The notes: generated by a model from the sequence alone, not told the origin. 64,000 nt of DNA from Bacteroidota bacterium (GCA_013390605.1 JACAUB010000001.1:4249416-4313415), one strand, 5' to 3'; positions 53,842 through 63,875 are shown, counted from the first letter of the stretch. Numbers and translations: made by a program.

Positions 53842-56175
53842 TTACTCCTTATTCAACCTGCTCAGTTCATAAATAGGCATATTCGGATAAAGAACATGAT
53901 GCAATCTTTCGACTTCAATCTTTTCGGGTAAAGCAAAAGAAACTTTTTGTCGAATGTCTTTCGAAGAAGAACCAATTCTCACCTCATATTGGCCTTGATC
54001 TGCAACCCATGCATTAATACCACTCCAGAAAGAAGCCAGCATACGTGCATCCAGTTTAAAGGATACAACTTCACTGGTGCCGGGTTGTAATAGTCTTGTC
54101 TTGACAAATGCCTTCAATTCCTGTATTGGCTTTTCAATCTCAACAGAAGGAGCACTCACATATAGTTCAACGACTTCTTTACCTGCAGCCTTTCCGATGT
54201 TTTTAACTTCAATTGAGATACTGATACTATCTTTAAAAATATTGTTACTTATCTTTATATTAGAATAAAGAAATTGTGCATACGAAATTCCATATCCAAA
54301 TTCGTAAGACGTAGGCACCTTAAAAGTATCATAGTAGCGATAGCCGACATAAATTCCCTCCTCATAAAGAGTGTTCTGTGGATTACATATAGGCATTGCC
54401 GGATGAAAAGTCTTCGAAGAGGGCACATCATCATACACTTTAGGAAAAGTCATTGGTAGTTTTCCCGAAGGACTTATTTTCCCTTTCAAAATATCGGCAA
54501 CAGCATTACCACCTTCCTGACCAGGCTGCCAGACCAATAAAATTGCATCTGCATAGTCGCGCCAACTTTCTGTTTCAACAACACCTCCGATGTTCAGAAT
54601 CACAACCACTTTCTTCCCAATTGCATGATAGGACTTTGAAACATCGCGTATCAAATTCTTTTCTGTATCGGATAAATAAAAATCTATTTGCTTTCTGTCT
54701 CTTCCTTCGCCTGAATTTCGTCCAATCGTGATTAATGCAATATCAGAATTATACACTTGTTGCTCAATCTCCTTTTTCGAAAGAGGCATTTCAGATATAA
54801 AATCCACTACTTTTTCTTTTGCGACAGAAGCATCAGACATGAAGTCAGCAACCTTTTTAATCATCGCTTCATCTGCATGCGTTATCACCGAATCGATATA
54901 GTGAGAATAGATAGATTCTAAAGGTTGAACAAAAGAATAACCGGCATTAGCCAATCCTTCTTTTAACGAAACCGCATGTTCAAAATTCACTTCTCCGCTT
55001 CCGGTTCCACCTACAATAAAATGATATGACGTTTTGCCAAATAGTGCTACCTTTTTTATTTTCTTAAAAGGCAAAGAATTATCACTGTTCTTTAATAATA
55101 CCATACTCTCGGTTGCAGCATCTCTTGCTACTAAGTCGTGTGCTTTTAAATCAGGAGAGCCCGAAAATGGATAAGCATTAAATCTTGGTGTCTTTAAAAT
55201 AAAATTGAGAAAATGTGTCAGATTTCTATCCAGTACTTTCTCATCAATCGTTTTATTTTTCAGGGCATTCAACAACGTTTTCCTTTGTTCAGAACCGGGC
55301 ATTATTAAATCGTTTCCTGCATTCATTTGAGCAATTACATCACTACCACCGCCCCAATCAGACATAACCATACCTTGAAACCCCCATTCATCCCGCAAGA
55401 CAGTCGTTAAAAGATCCCGGTTTTCTGATGTATAAAATCCATTCAAACGATTATACGATGACATCACAGTCCAAGGATTTGCTTCTTTAACAGCGATTTC
55501 AAATCCATGTAAATATATCTCTCGCAAAGCCCTTTGACTAATCAAAGCGTTCTCGGAACCCCTATATGTCTCTTCGTTATTGGCAGCAAAATGCTTTATT
55601 GAAGCTCCAACCCCATTAACCTGAATTCCCCGGACCATGGCTGCTGCAATCTTACCAGCAATTAAAGGATCTTCTGAATAATACTCAAAATTGCGTCCGC
55701 ATAACGGATCACGCTGAATATTTAAAGCAGGGGCTAACAAAACATCACAACCATATTCCAACACTTCATTACCCATGGCTTTACCCACCATTTCAACCAG
55801 TTTGGTATTCCATGTTGAAGATAATCCGGTTGCAGTAGGAAATGCAGTACAAAAAAATGTCTTATCTGTACCTTTTGGATGTGCATCTATACGAAGGCCA
55901 GCAGGACCATCTGATAATATTGATGTAGTAATACCCAGACGATTAATGTCCCATGTACGTCCGGCAAATCCCTGCGCAATAATAGAGGGACCCGAAGGAG
56001 GTGGATAACCAAGTCCCACAAGTAAATATACTTTATCCTCTGGTGTCATGGCTTTTATAACATCCTCTATCTTGTCTTTCCCCAGTTTGGGTGTAGAGAT
56101 ATTTGAATTCTGACCATGCATCCGAAGAGTAAAAGTCATCAACAATAAGGATATAATTAGTACTTCTCTTTTCAT
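53842..56175 (-). CDS. GH3 family beta-glycosidase
   Basis: The start is set at Met13 of the longest frame (56175), giving a clean signal peptide (KREVLIISLLLMTFTL). About 777 residues. The GH3 barrel has SDGPAGLRID, GRNFEYYSEDP and the KHFAANNEE motif with His195. The nucleophile is Asp273 in VMSDWGGGSD. The second alpha/beta domain follows (VLLKNSDNSLPF), then a C-terminal fibronectin-III-like domain (GKEVVELYVSAP). Likely a periplasmic beta-glucosidase or related exo-enzyme. First gene after the susD terminator. Confidence 0.93.
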   Translation of the reverse strand: MKREVLIISLLLMTFTLRMHGQNSNISTPKLGKDKIEDVIKAMTPEDKVYLLVGLGYPPPSGPSIIAQGFAGRTWDINRLGITTSILSDGPAGLRIDAHPKGTDKTFFCTAFPTATGLSSTWNTKLVEMVGKAMGNEVLEYGCDVLLAPALNIQRDPLCGRNFEYYSEDPLIAGKIAAAMVRGIQVNGVGASIKHFAANNEETYRGSENALISQRALREIYLHGFEIAVKEANPWTVMSSYNRLNGFYTSENRDLLTTVLRDEWGFQGMVMSDWGGGSDVIAQMNAGNDLIMPGSEQRKTLLNALKNKTIDEKVLDRNLTHFLNFILKTPRFNAYPFSGSPDLKAHDLVARDAATESMVLLKNSDNSLPFKKIKKVALFGKTSYHFIVGGTGSGEVNFEHAVSLKEGLANAGYSFVQPLESIYSHYIDSVITHADEAMIKKVADFMSDASVAKEKVVDFISEMPLSKKEIEQQVYNSDIALITIGRNSGEGRDRKQIDFYLSDTEKNLIRDVSKSYHAIGKKVVVILNIGGVVETESWRDYADAILLVWQPGQEGGNAVADILKGKISPSGKLPMTFPKVYDDVPSSKTFHPAMPICNPQNTLYEEGIYVGYRYYDTFKVPTSYEFGYGISYAQFLYSNIKISNNIFKDSISISIEVKNIGKAAGKEVVELYVSAPSVEIEKPIQELKAFVKTRLLQPGTSEVVSFKLDARMLASFWSGINAWVADQGQYEVRIGSSSKDIRQKVSFALPEKIEVERLHHVLYPNMPIYELSRLNKE

Positions 56176-56250
56176 TTGTATGAGCTTTACAAAAAATGGT
56201 TTACTGTTCATTATTAGACATAGTTTCAGTAATTACCTTATTCAGATAAT

Positions 56251-56307
56251 TAAAAAAACAGGGGCATTTAAACTAAATATTGCTATTCAAAATTTTCAAT
56301 GCCCCTG
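56251..56307 (-). terminator. Rho-independent terminator between susD and the GH3 gene
   Basis: On the minus strand, CAGGGGCATT (reading 56307 to 56298) pairs with AATGCCCCTG (56268 to 56259), a perfect 10-bp stem with a 29-base loop, followed by TTTTTTT. It lies right after the SusD stop and before GH3. Confidence 0.85.
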
Positions 56308-56329
56308 AATTTCATGTAAAATACACTGA

Positions 56330-58120
56330 TTATTTCCAGAATGAATTTTGTGCCAAATGAGGGTTGGTCAAGATATCCTGATCGTAAATTGGTTTATAAT
56401 AATATTTTGGCTCAACAAAATTGTACTTATTCAACTGTGATTTCAATTGAACGTAGCCATAAGTTCCGTTTGACAGAGAGAATAATGCATTATCCAAGCT
56501 ATATTTTGTAATACTACCACTCGTTACCTTGCTTAAATCAGCTTGTGTGGCACCGATATACATATCTGGCACACCATCACCAGTTACATCAAGATAGCCT
56601 AGAGCAGGCACATACATTCCCTGTGGATTGTTTGCGGCCAACTTACCTACACCCCATCTCATTAAATCCTGCCATCTGAATCCTTCGCAGGCTAACTCAA
56701 CACGACGTTCTCTACGGATCTCTAAAATAGCCCCTTGCATATTTCCAGTCACATTTGGATAATGACTTACTTGTCTTGGATCAACATTTGCCAACCAATC
56801 TGACAATGTTGCATGAGGCATTTGAACCCTATCTCTGAGTATGTTGATAGTCTTATCTAAGTCCGCTTGAGTCAATTCGCCTAGTTCTGCTCTGGCCTCA
56901 GCATAAATCAAATAAGTTTCACCTAATCTATAGATAGGCATATCGTCAAAACCTGTACCTCCACCTAATTGAATCTGATCAGATGTAAGTGGGTAGTATT
57001 TCTCCTGAACATAACCTATTTCCAATTTAGGAATAGTTGCTGTAGTTGTGCCTGGAGCTATATAACCGGGCTGCATAAATGTCTGAACCAGTCGGGGATC
57101 CCTATTGGCAAAAACACCTGTAAAAGGAAGCTTATCATAACCTGAAACCTGTTGGAACGGAATAGCACTATTTCCATTAAGAGCCAGATAATCTTCCATT
57201 AAATCGCGAGATAATCCACTTGTATTATTAAATACATTTTTAAAGATCGTAGTGACATTCAAACTCAAATCATACGCTTTAATCATGATCATTTCAGGAT
57301 TGGTTGACAGGTCTGCACTGTTAAACAACGATTCGTAAGCCTTTGTGTGTAAAGCAGAACCATTTGTTTTATAGATAGAGAACTTACCACTGTTGATTAT
57401 TTGTAAGGCTGCATCTCTAGCTATTTGTAAGAAACGGTTGCCATCAGAAAGTCCTAATTCCGGATGATATTTTCTCATCGTACCTTCTTGCAATGCAATA
57501 CGAGCCAAGCCTGCCAAAGCAGTCCATTTAGTGATTCTCGTTTTGCTTGTGCCATCTTGTATATTAGCAACGGCATAGTTCAGATCAGAAAGAATAGAAT
57601 CAACAACAAATGCTCTGGGAGCCTGTGTTTTGTATAATGAAAGTGAATCACTTGTCGTTATCACATGACTAAACCAAGGAACGTTTGAATACTGTTTCAC
57701 CATTTCATAATACTGATATGCCCTAAAAAACCGTCCAACACCAACATAATTGTTTATATCGGCCTGGCTACCTGTGGCTTTTCTGGCATTATCTAAGAAG
57801 AAATTAATATTACGTATTGTTGTCCAATTAGAACCCCAGCTACCTACATTTGCAGAAGTAACCTCTCCTCTCATCAGTTTATATTCATATTGATCAGCTG
57901 TAGATAGAATATTATCGGAAGTAACATCAGTCATCGAAGCTCCAATTATACCATATAATCCATTCAAATATAAACTCAGGTCATTTGGTGTTGCAAAAAA
58001 TGACCCCTGATTCATTGATGTTTCTGGATATTTGTCTAAGAAAGATTTGTTACACCCTACCATAGCTAAAACAGAAACCAGAATCAGAAATATGCTCTTT
58101 ATTTTATTATTATTTTTCAT
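56330..58120 (-). CDS. SusD/RagB family nutrient-binding outer-membrane lipoprotein
   Basis: This 596-residue lipoprotein has lipid Cys23 (AMVGCNKSFLDKYPETS). The N-terminal SusD-like region carries the FFATPNDLSLYLNGLYG pattern and TPR-type helices (about 60-210). The C-terminal SusD region has LIYAEARAELG, IRRERRVELACEGFRWQDLMRW, the usual family signature. It binds oligosaccharide at the surface and acts as the lid of the SusC barrel encoded just upstream (gap 18). Confidence 0.96.
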   Translation of the reverse strand: MKNNNKIKSIFLILVSVLAMVGCNKSFLDKYPETSMNQGSFFATPNDLSLYLNGLYGIIGASMTDVTSDNILSTADQYEYKLMRGEVTSANVGSWGSNWTTIRNINFFLDNARKATGSQADINNYVGVGRFFRAYQYYEMVKQYSNVPWFSHVITTSDSLSLYKTQAPRAFVVDSILSDLNYAVANIQDGTSKTRITKWTALAGLARIALQEGTMRKYHPELGLSDGNRFLQIARDAALQIINSGKFSIYKTNGSALHTKAYESLFNSADLSTNPEMIMIKAYDLSLNVTTIFKNVFNNTSGLSRDLMEDYLALNGNSAIPFQQVSGYDKLPFTGVFANRDPRLVQTFMQPGYIAPGTTTATIPKLEIGYVQEKYYPLTSDQIQLGGGTGFDDMPIYRLGETYLIYAEARAELGELTQADLDKTINILRDRVQMPHATLSDWLANVDPRQVSHYPNVTGNMQGAILEIRRERRVELACEGFRWQDLMRWGVGKLAANNPQGMYVPALGYLDVTGDGVPDMYIGATQADLSKVTSGSITKYSLDNALFSLSNGTYGYVQLKSQLNKYNFVEPKYYYKPIYDQDILTNPHLAQNSFWK

Positions 58121-58138
58121 AATTAAAATGTTTTTTGT

Positions 58139-61100
58139 TTAGAACGAAAGAGTCAAACCAAAAGAATACGACTTTTGAAGCGTATAAGCCAATCCACCAC
58201 CACCGCTAATGCCAACTAGTTCAGGATCTACGGGATATTCTTTAGACAAGCCAGATTTCGTCCATAGGTTTTCACCACTGAAGAATATTCTAATTTTATC
58301 GATGCGATATTTCTGCAAAAGTAATTTCGGAACAGAATATCCTATTGTCAAATTTTTCAGTCTTATATACGCTGCATTTTGAAGATATCGGGTTTGGGGA
58401 ATACCCAGTTCATAACTATTACTCTCAGCAATTTGGGGCTTCATCCTAGGGAAATATGCATTGGTATTAGTTGGAGTCCAATGATTTGTAAAACCAACTG
58501 TTTCGCCAGCCCATGGGCTTGCATATAGACTAAAGAATGTATAGTCTGTAGCCATTCCACTTGCTGCAGGATAAAAATCTTTTTTACCTACACCCTGGAA
58601 GAATACAGATACATCAAATCCATTCCAATTTGCGCCTAGATTTATTCCGAAATTATATCTCGGAGTAGTGTTGCCAATTACAGAATAATCACCATGATCT
58701 GCTGTTGTCCATTGACCTTTCGAAATCACACCGTCTTTATTCTTATCTAAGAACTTGAGGTCACCTACTGAAATTGGATTTACACCAGTGTAATTAGTAA
58801 CAGGATTCTGATTTGCATGTTTAGCAATATCATCTGCCGAAGTAAAGAAGCCTTCTGTTGTCAAGCCCCAGATTTCACCAATATTCTGTCCTACATAATA
58901 ATCACTCAAAGTACCGGTAGGGTTATTATATTTTGTAATCTTGGCTTTATTATCAGATAAAATAAAAGATGCATTATAATTAAAAGGCTTACCAGCAACT
59001 GTAATATTATCTTTCCAACCTACAGTCAGTTCCCATCCTTTTGTAGATAAATCGGCTGCATTAACTAATGGCTGTGATGCACCTAACACATTAGGGAGAA
59101 CACCTCCTTTAGCCAACATACCTTTTGTATCCCTTTGATAGATATCACCCGACATTGTCAAACGATTATTTAAGAAGTTAACATCTAAACCCAGGTTTGC
59201 TGTTGTTACCTTTTCCCATGTTAAACTTCCTGAAACCAATCCTGGAGAAGAAACATAATAAGGGCGGGTACCATCTAATATCACACTACTTAATGAATTA
59301 CTCATAGTGGGTAGGTAAGGGTAATTACTACTTGTGTTTTGATTACCCAATGTACCGTATGATGCTCTAACTTTTAGAAAACTGACTACTTTGGAAAGTG
59401 GTTGGAAAAACTTCTCACTTGAAACTACCCAGGCTGCAGAAGCAGAAGGATTAAATGCCCATCTACCGCTTGAAGGGAAACGTGATGTTCCATCATATCT
59501 GCCGCTAGTTTCAAAGATGTACTTATTGTCGTACGTGTAATTCAATCGTCCAAATGCACTTCGCATAGCCCAGGTTGAAATTGTCTCCTGATCCGCAATC
59601 GTTCCTGTAGCTAATTGAACTGTTGGATAACTTGGTGTAATAAGACCTGCACGACTTACATAAAGATAATCAGACCGATAACTTTCCTGGTTTACACCAA
59701 GTGTTGCGCCAAGATAATGTTTTGCAAATGTTTTGTGAAAGTTTGCATATACATCCTGGTAATATTGATCAGATACCTGAGTAGACATATATGCAGTTGA
59801 GTTTGAACCCCAGTTTTGGATATTAGTAGGTCCCACCATATAACTAACAGGAAGATTGTATGATCTTAATAAGTTATTCATCCGATAATAGGAGAAATGG
59901 CCTTGTACTGAAAGTACATCTTTTATGACATCGATGTTGGTTTCAAATTGAGTCTGGTAATTTGAATTGACCGACTTACTTCTACCACCATCTATTAAAG
60001 TACCAATAGTCTGTACACCTGCACTGGTATAATGTCCGTCTGGCGTATATGGTACCTCCAATGTGCCCATAGTAGTGGGATAGAAGTACCATGAATCGCT
60101 TGACAAGGCATAAGGGCGATCATATACATTATTCACGTATGAAGTACTATTAGAAATAGACCACCAATCTTTAATATTGAGACTCACCTTACCTAAAAAA
60201 TTATATTTTTTATAAGTATCACTGGCTACTTTTAGCATTCCATTATTATCTTCAACACCACCTGAGAGCATATATGTAGCCTTTTCTGTATTACCAGATA
60301 TACTAAGATTATGTTGTGTTGAGGCTCCATAATTCTTAAATATTTGTGAATACCAGTCAGTGTTACCAAGACCAATCCATCTGCTTCCTGTTGGATCTAA
60401 TACGATACTTGCCAGTGAAGGATTTGTCGAACGTGATGCAGCATAATCCAATGCATTTTTATCATATACAGTGCAACATAATGTAGCCATTGTATTCAAG
60501 TCTTTTGCAACCTGGCTTGGATCTAATAAATATTGCGGACGTATTACGGGAGCCCTAAAACTGACGTTGTTAGAATAAGTAAAAGTTTGTTTTCCTTTTT
60601 TTGCATTTTTTGTACTCACCAAAATCACACCATACGCTGCTCTGGAACCATAAATAGCAGATGCAGATGCATCTTTCAATACAGTTACCGTTTCAATATC
60701 ATTGGGATTCATATCATTCAAACGTCCACCATCAGCTACAATACCATCAATTACGATAAGGGGACTACCTCCGTTGATAGAAGTATAACCTCGAATGTTA
60801 TATATAGGAGAGGCATTTGCCTGTCCATTTCCAATGGTAATATTCAAATTTCCAACAGCACCTTCTAATGCTTGTGCAACATTTAGCACAGGCCTGTCTT
60901 CTATTGCATCAGAAGAGACAGAAGCAACAGCTCCCGATAAATTCACCTTTTTTTGCTTACCATAACCCACAACAACGACTTCGTCAAGCGAATTTATCGA
61001 AGGTAATAGCTTTATGTTGAGGGTGTTTTCTCCTGCAAGTTTGTGTTCTTGCGATAGAAAACCAATATAAGAAAAGACTAATGTCGACCTTTTGTCCATT

Positions 61101-61603
61101 ATGTCAATACTGAAATTCCCATTCGCATCAGAAAGGACAGCCTTTTGAGTACCTTTTATTGAAACAGTTACTCCAAATAATGGCTCACCATTCTGATCTG
61201 TTACTTTTCCTGATATTCTCTCTTTATTCTGTAAAAGTTCCTCTTTAATAGAAACCACTACAAGCTTGTTATCTAAAATTTTGTATTCAAAATCTGTCTG
61301 TTTGAAAATACCATCCAGAATCTGATTTATGCTTTTTCTTTCAGCATCAACAGTAACCAAATTATCCAGATAATTAAAGTCATCGTTATAAAAAAATCGG
61401 TACCCACTTGCCTTCTCTAGCTTTGCAAATACCTCTCTAACTGACTTCTGTTTTATATTAACAGATAACTGATCATTTTGAGAATACCCACTTGATGCCC
61501 AACTTAGGTTAATAGAAAGAATAATAATGGTAAAGATTATTTTCATAATTAAGAGTAGTTGAAGTTTTTTCCTGTTTAAAGAAAAATACGAATTTTTTTT
61601 CAT
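58139..61603 (-). CDS. SusC/RagA family TonB-linked outer-membrane transporter with STN domain
   Basis: This 1154-residue transporter has a signal peptide (about 20-42), an STN domain at about 46-122 (SVNIKQKSVREVFAKLEKA), a carboxypeptidase-like beta domain at about 130-205 (ISGKVTDQNGEPLFGVTVSIKG), a plug at about 215-330 with the SusC signature DEVVVVGYGKQKK and VLKDASASAIYGSRAAYGVILV, and a barrel ending in SFGLTLSF. The STN domain shows it also signals to the FecR/sigma pair upstream. It forms the import pore with the SusD protein. Confidence 0.97.
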   Translation of the reverse strand: MKKNSYFSLNRKKLQLLLIMKIIFTIIILSINLSWASSGYSQNDQLSVNIKQKSVREVFAKLEKASGYRFFYNDDFNYLDNLVTVDAERKSINQILDGIFKQTDFEYKILDNKLVVVSIKEELLQNKERISGKVTDQNGEPLFGVTVSIKGTQKAVLSDANGNFSIDIMDKRSTLVFSYIGFLSQEHKLAGENTLNIKLLPSINSLDEVVVVGYGKQKKVNLSGAVASVSSDAIEDRPVLNVAQALEGAVGNLNITIGNGQANASPIYNIRGYTSINGGSPLIVIDGIVADGGRLNDMNPNDIETVTVLKDASASAIYGSRAAYGVILVSTKNAKKGKQTFTYSNNVSFRAPVIRPQYLLDPSQVAKDLNTMATLCCTVYDKNALDYAASRSTNPSLASIVLDPTGSRWIGLGNTDWYSQIFKNYGASTQHNLSISGNTEKATYMLSGGVEDNNGMLKVASDTYKKYNFLGKVSLNIKDWWSISNSTSYVNNVYDRPYALSSDSWYFYPTTMGTLEVPYTPDGHYTSAGVQTIGTLIDGGRSKSVNSNYQTQFETNIDVIKDVLSVQGHFSYYRMNNLLRSYNLPVSYMVGPTNIQNWGSNSTAYMSTQVSDQYYQDVYANFHKTFAKHYLGATLGVNQESYRSDYLYVSRAGLITPSYPTVQLATGTIADQETISTWAMRSAFGRLNYTYDNKYIFETSGRYDGTSRFPSSGRWAFNPSASAAWVVSSEKFFQPLSKVVSFLKVRASYGTLGNQNTSSNYPYLPTMSNSLSSVILDGTRPYYVSSPGLVSGSLTWEKVTTANLGLDVNFLNNRLTMSGDIYQRDTKGMLAKGGVLPNVLGASQPLVNAADLSTKGWELTVGWKDNITVAGKPFNYNASFILSDNKAKITKYNNPTGTLSDYYVGQNIGEIWGLTTEGFFTSADDIAKHANQNPVTNYTGVNPISVGDLKFLDKNKDGVISKGQWTTADHGDYSVIGNTTPRYNFGINLGANWNGFDVSVFFQGVGKKDFYPAASGMATDYTFFSLYASPWAGETVGFTNHWTPTNTNAYFPRMKPQIAESNSYELGIPQTRYLQNAAYIRLKNLTIGYSVPKLLLQKYRIDKIRIFFSGENLWTKSGLSKEYPVDPELVGISGGGGLAYTLQKSYSFGLTLSF

Positions 61604-61754
61604 AAATTTGTTTGTTGTTAGTTAAACATAAACTCGAATTGCTGTGTCGCAACACAATCAGTATTTGTGAATCACTGACTTCATCCTAGGGGGAGCAAGG
61701 ACCAGTTGTTTCCCCTTTCTTTTTTAAAATAGTTTGCTCCTTTTTACATAGGCA
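61604..61754 (-). promoter_or_regulatory. Structured leader between fecR and susC
   Basis: This 151-base gap holds alternative pairings. GGAGCAA (61692-61698) matches TTGCTCC (61734-61740), while overlapping GGGGA (61690-61694) matches TCCCC (61711-61715). A small TGTGT-CGCA-ACACA hairpin (61643-61656) lies nearer the start. It could hold the susC promoter used by the cognate ECF sigma factor. No TAnnTTTG element is seen on the minus strand. Confidence 0.4.
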
Positions 61755-62960
61755 TTATTTTCGTTTTTGATTTAGTGAATTCGTTTTTGAACTCTTCATA
61801 AATTTAAAATATCGAGAAGCTTGTTTCGTATTTTCTTTAATGACTACCGCTTTCTTATTGATCGAATAATCAATGGGTGAAATTAATTTTATCACATTCA
61901 ATACTTGTTCAAGAGTTTCGTCTTCCAACGTTCCTGTAAAACGCAAATTCTTCACTCCTTCATTTTCAAATTCAAAGGTGCAATCATATTTACGATTCAA
62001 TTTAACACAGATGTTTTCAAGTGTTTCCCCTCTAAACATCAATTTATCCTGAGTCCATGCAACAATAGGTGCTACATCAACTTTATCGGAAACAATCGAT
62101 TTAACATAAATTTCTTTTGTAGCAGTTTTTGTATCTGTTTTTTCCTTTTCATTTCTATTTGTACTATATACCGCCAGGTTATTATTTTCCTTCACATATA
62201 TTGCCTTCTGGTTAGGCTTCAAGCTTATCTTTTCACTTTGATCCTCTTTATCCTCTCCCTTCGAAATCTCGACAATTCCCTCAATAAGTGTAGTTTCTAT
62301 CAGCCCCTCGTTCTTGTATGCCTTCACATTAAACGCTGTACCCACTGCACGTATATTAATATTCGCTGCGTTTACAATCAATGGAATTTTTTTGTTCTTT
62401 GCTACCTTGAAATAAGCTTCGCCTTCCAATGAGAGGTTTCGGTTGCTGATATTAAAATCGGAGAAGTATTTTATGGTACTACCCGCGTTAAGCAAAACAT
62501 GTGATCCGTCAGGTAAGGTGATTTCAGTTTTAGCACCCAATGGTGCTTTTATCTCACAAAAACTTTTAGTCCCCAGAGTACTTATGCCTCTCCCATTGAG
62601 AGACATATATATAACACCGATAAAAAATGCAGGAATAAAGACGGCAGCAACTTTTCCAATATTTTTGAATATCCGAATGATTCTAACCTTTCGTTCAGTT
62701 TTTAATTTTTCATCTTCTTGTTCCTCGTTTTCCTCTATCTCTGTAATAATGCGTTGATAAATAGAATCGAAATCAACGTTGCTTTCAATAGATGCTTCAT
62801 CAAAGTCATGTAAATGCTGTAATAGTATCTCTTTTACCGAAAACTCATTTTCAGGCATTAGCAGTATATCATATAGTCTACGTTTTTCCTCAACGGTACA
62901 TTTCCGTTCAAGATAGTTAATTAATAGTATTTTTAAATCGGTAATAGGGTTAGATTCCAT
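61755..62960 (-). CDS. FecR family anti-sigma factor of the PUL
   Basis: The start is set at Met19 of the longest frame (62960), since the extra N-terminus looks non-coding and would nearly touch the sigma gene. About 401 residues. A cytoplasmic N-terminus of about 95 residues is followed by one transmembrane helix (IGKVAAVFIPAFFIGVIYM). The periplasmic FecR domain has EITLPDGSHVLLNAGSTIKY, LSLEGEAYFKV and AVGTAFNVKAY. The STN-binding end is LENICVKLNRKYDCTFEFE. A polar insert of about 40 residues (NRNEKEKTDTKTATKE) is longer than usual. It restrains the sigma factor encoded just upstream. Confidence 0.92.
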   Translation of the reverse strand: MESNPITDLKILLINYLERKCTVEEKRRLYDILLMPENEFSVKEILLQHLHDFDEASIESNVDFDSIYQRIITEIEENEEQEDEKLKTERKVRIIRIFKNIGKVAAVFIPAFFIGVIYMSLNGRGISTLGTKSFCEIKAPLGAKTEITLPDGSHVLLNAGSTIKYFSDFNISNRNLSLEGEAYFKVAKNKKIPLIVNAANINIRAVGTAFNVKAYKNEGLIETTLIEGIVEISKGEDKEDQSEKISLKPNQKAIYVKENNNLAVYSTNRNEKEKTDTKTATKEIYVKSIVSDKVDVAPIVAWTQDKLMFRGETLENICVKLNRKYDCTFEFENEGVKNLRFTGTLEDETLEQVLNVIKLISPIDYSINKKAVVIKENTKQASRYFKFMKSSKTNSLNQKRK

Positions 62961-63054
62961 GCTTCTTTGATGTGTTACAAATAATAATACACCTAAGTCC
63001 CGTGAAGTACTCACAGGAAAAGTTTTTTTTATAAGAAAAATAATGATTTAATTT

Positions 63055-63633
63055 CTAAAAGAACAAAAAGCAGAACCAAAAGAAATACTCAACCTTAAGA
63101 TTATCTTTTATAACTTTAAGTGCACGATAAATTTGGTTTTCAACTGTACGTATCGAAAGGTTTAGCTTATCAGCTATATCTGCATGAGATAACCCTTCAA
63201 AACGGCTTAGTTGAAATATCTGTTGCTGTTGAGAAGGCAAAGAGGAAATAATATTATCAATCTGCCGTTTTAAATCTTTATAAAAAATCTCGTCGTACGA
63301 TCTATTTTCTGCCTCATTAAAAGCTACTAATTCATTTTCAAGATAGCGATTTCTAACAGCCTTCTTTTTTAGGAAATTATAACAAGCATTGACTGTTGAT
63401 TTATAGATGAAATTTTTAATTGACATTGTTTCATCCAGTGTGGAACGGTTTTCCCAAAGTCTAACAAAAACAGATTGAACAACCTCTTCAGCTTCAGCAC
63501 TATCATTAAGATAACTCAACGCAAAGTAATATAATTTCTTTTTATATCGGTTAAACAGTTCCGCAAAAGCAGTTTGGCTGTCATTTCTCAACTCGACAAC
63601 CCACTTACTCTCCTGTAAATCTGTATCAATCAT
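63055..63633 (-). CDS. RNA polymerase ECF sigma factor of the PUL (Bacteroides expansion type)
   Basis: This 192-residue sigma factor has region 2 at about 18-88 (FAELFNRYKKKLYYFALSYL, AEEVVQSVFVRLWENR) and region 4 at about 120-178 (LPSQQQQIFQLSRFEGLSHADIADKLNLSIRTVENQIY). The C-terminus is a short hydrophobic aromatic tail, YFFWFCFLFF, frequent in this subgroup. It probably drives susC and susD once sugar import is signalled through the STN domain. Confidence 0.95.
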   Translation of the reverse strand: MIDTDLQESKWVVELRNDSQTAFAELFNRYKKKLYYFALSYLNDSAEAEEVVQSVFVRLWENRSTLDETMSIKNFIYKSTVNACYNFLKKKAVRNRYLENELVAFNEAENRSYDEIFYKDLKRQIDNIISSLPSQQQQIFQLSRFEGLSHADIADKLNLSIRTVENQIYRALKVIKDNLKVEYFFWFCFLFF

Positions 63634-63659
63634 TGTTCATTAATCTTGATCATAATGGA

Positions 63660-63667
63660 CAAAGGTA
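63660..63667 (-). promoter_or_regulatory. -7 element for the PUL sigma factor gene
   Basis: Minus-strand TACCTTTG matches TAnnTTTG, 27 bases upstream of the start at 63633. No -33 box at the expected distance. It suggests housekeeping transcription of the sigma/anti-sigma pair. Confidence 0.5.
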
Positions 63668-63875
63668 AATTTTCTTTGCCAAAAACCCATATCCTTGTTA
63701 TTAAATTTTTATTAAATATATTGCCTCTGTTTAATCATTTTGTAAAAGAAATAAAAATTACTTTTTTAGGAAATAGTTTACAATTTTTCATCTGAATTTT
63801 TCTTATATATAAATTGTATTTATAATTATATAGTAAAATAAACGCACCTTTATAGTAAAACTTGACAGTTGAAGC

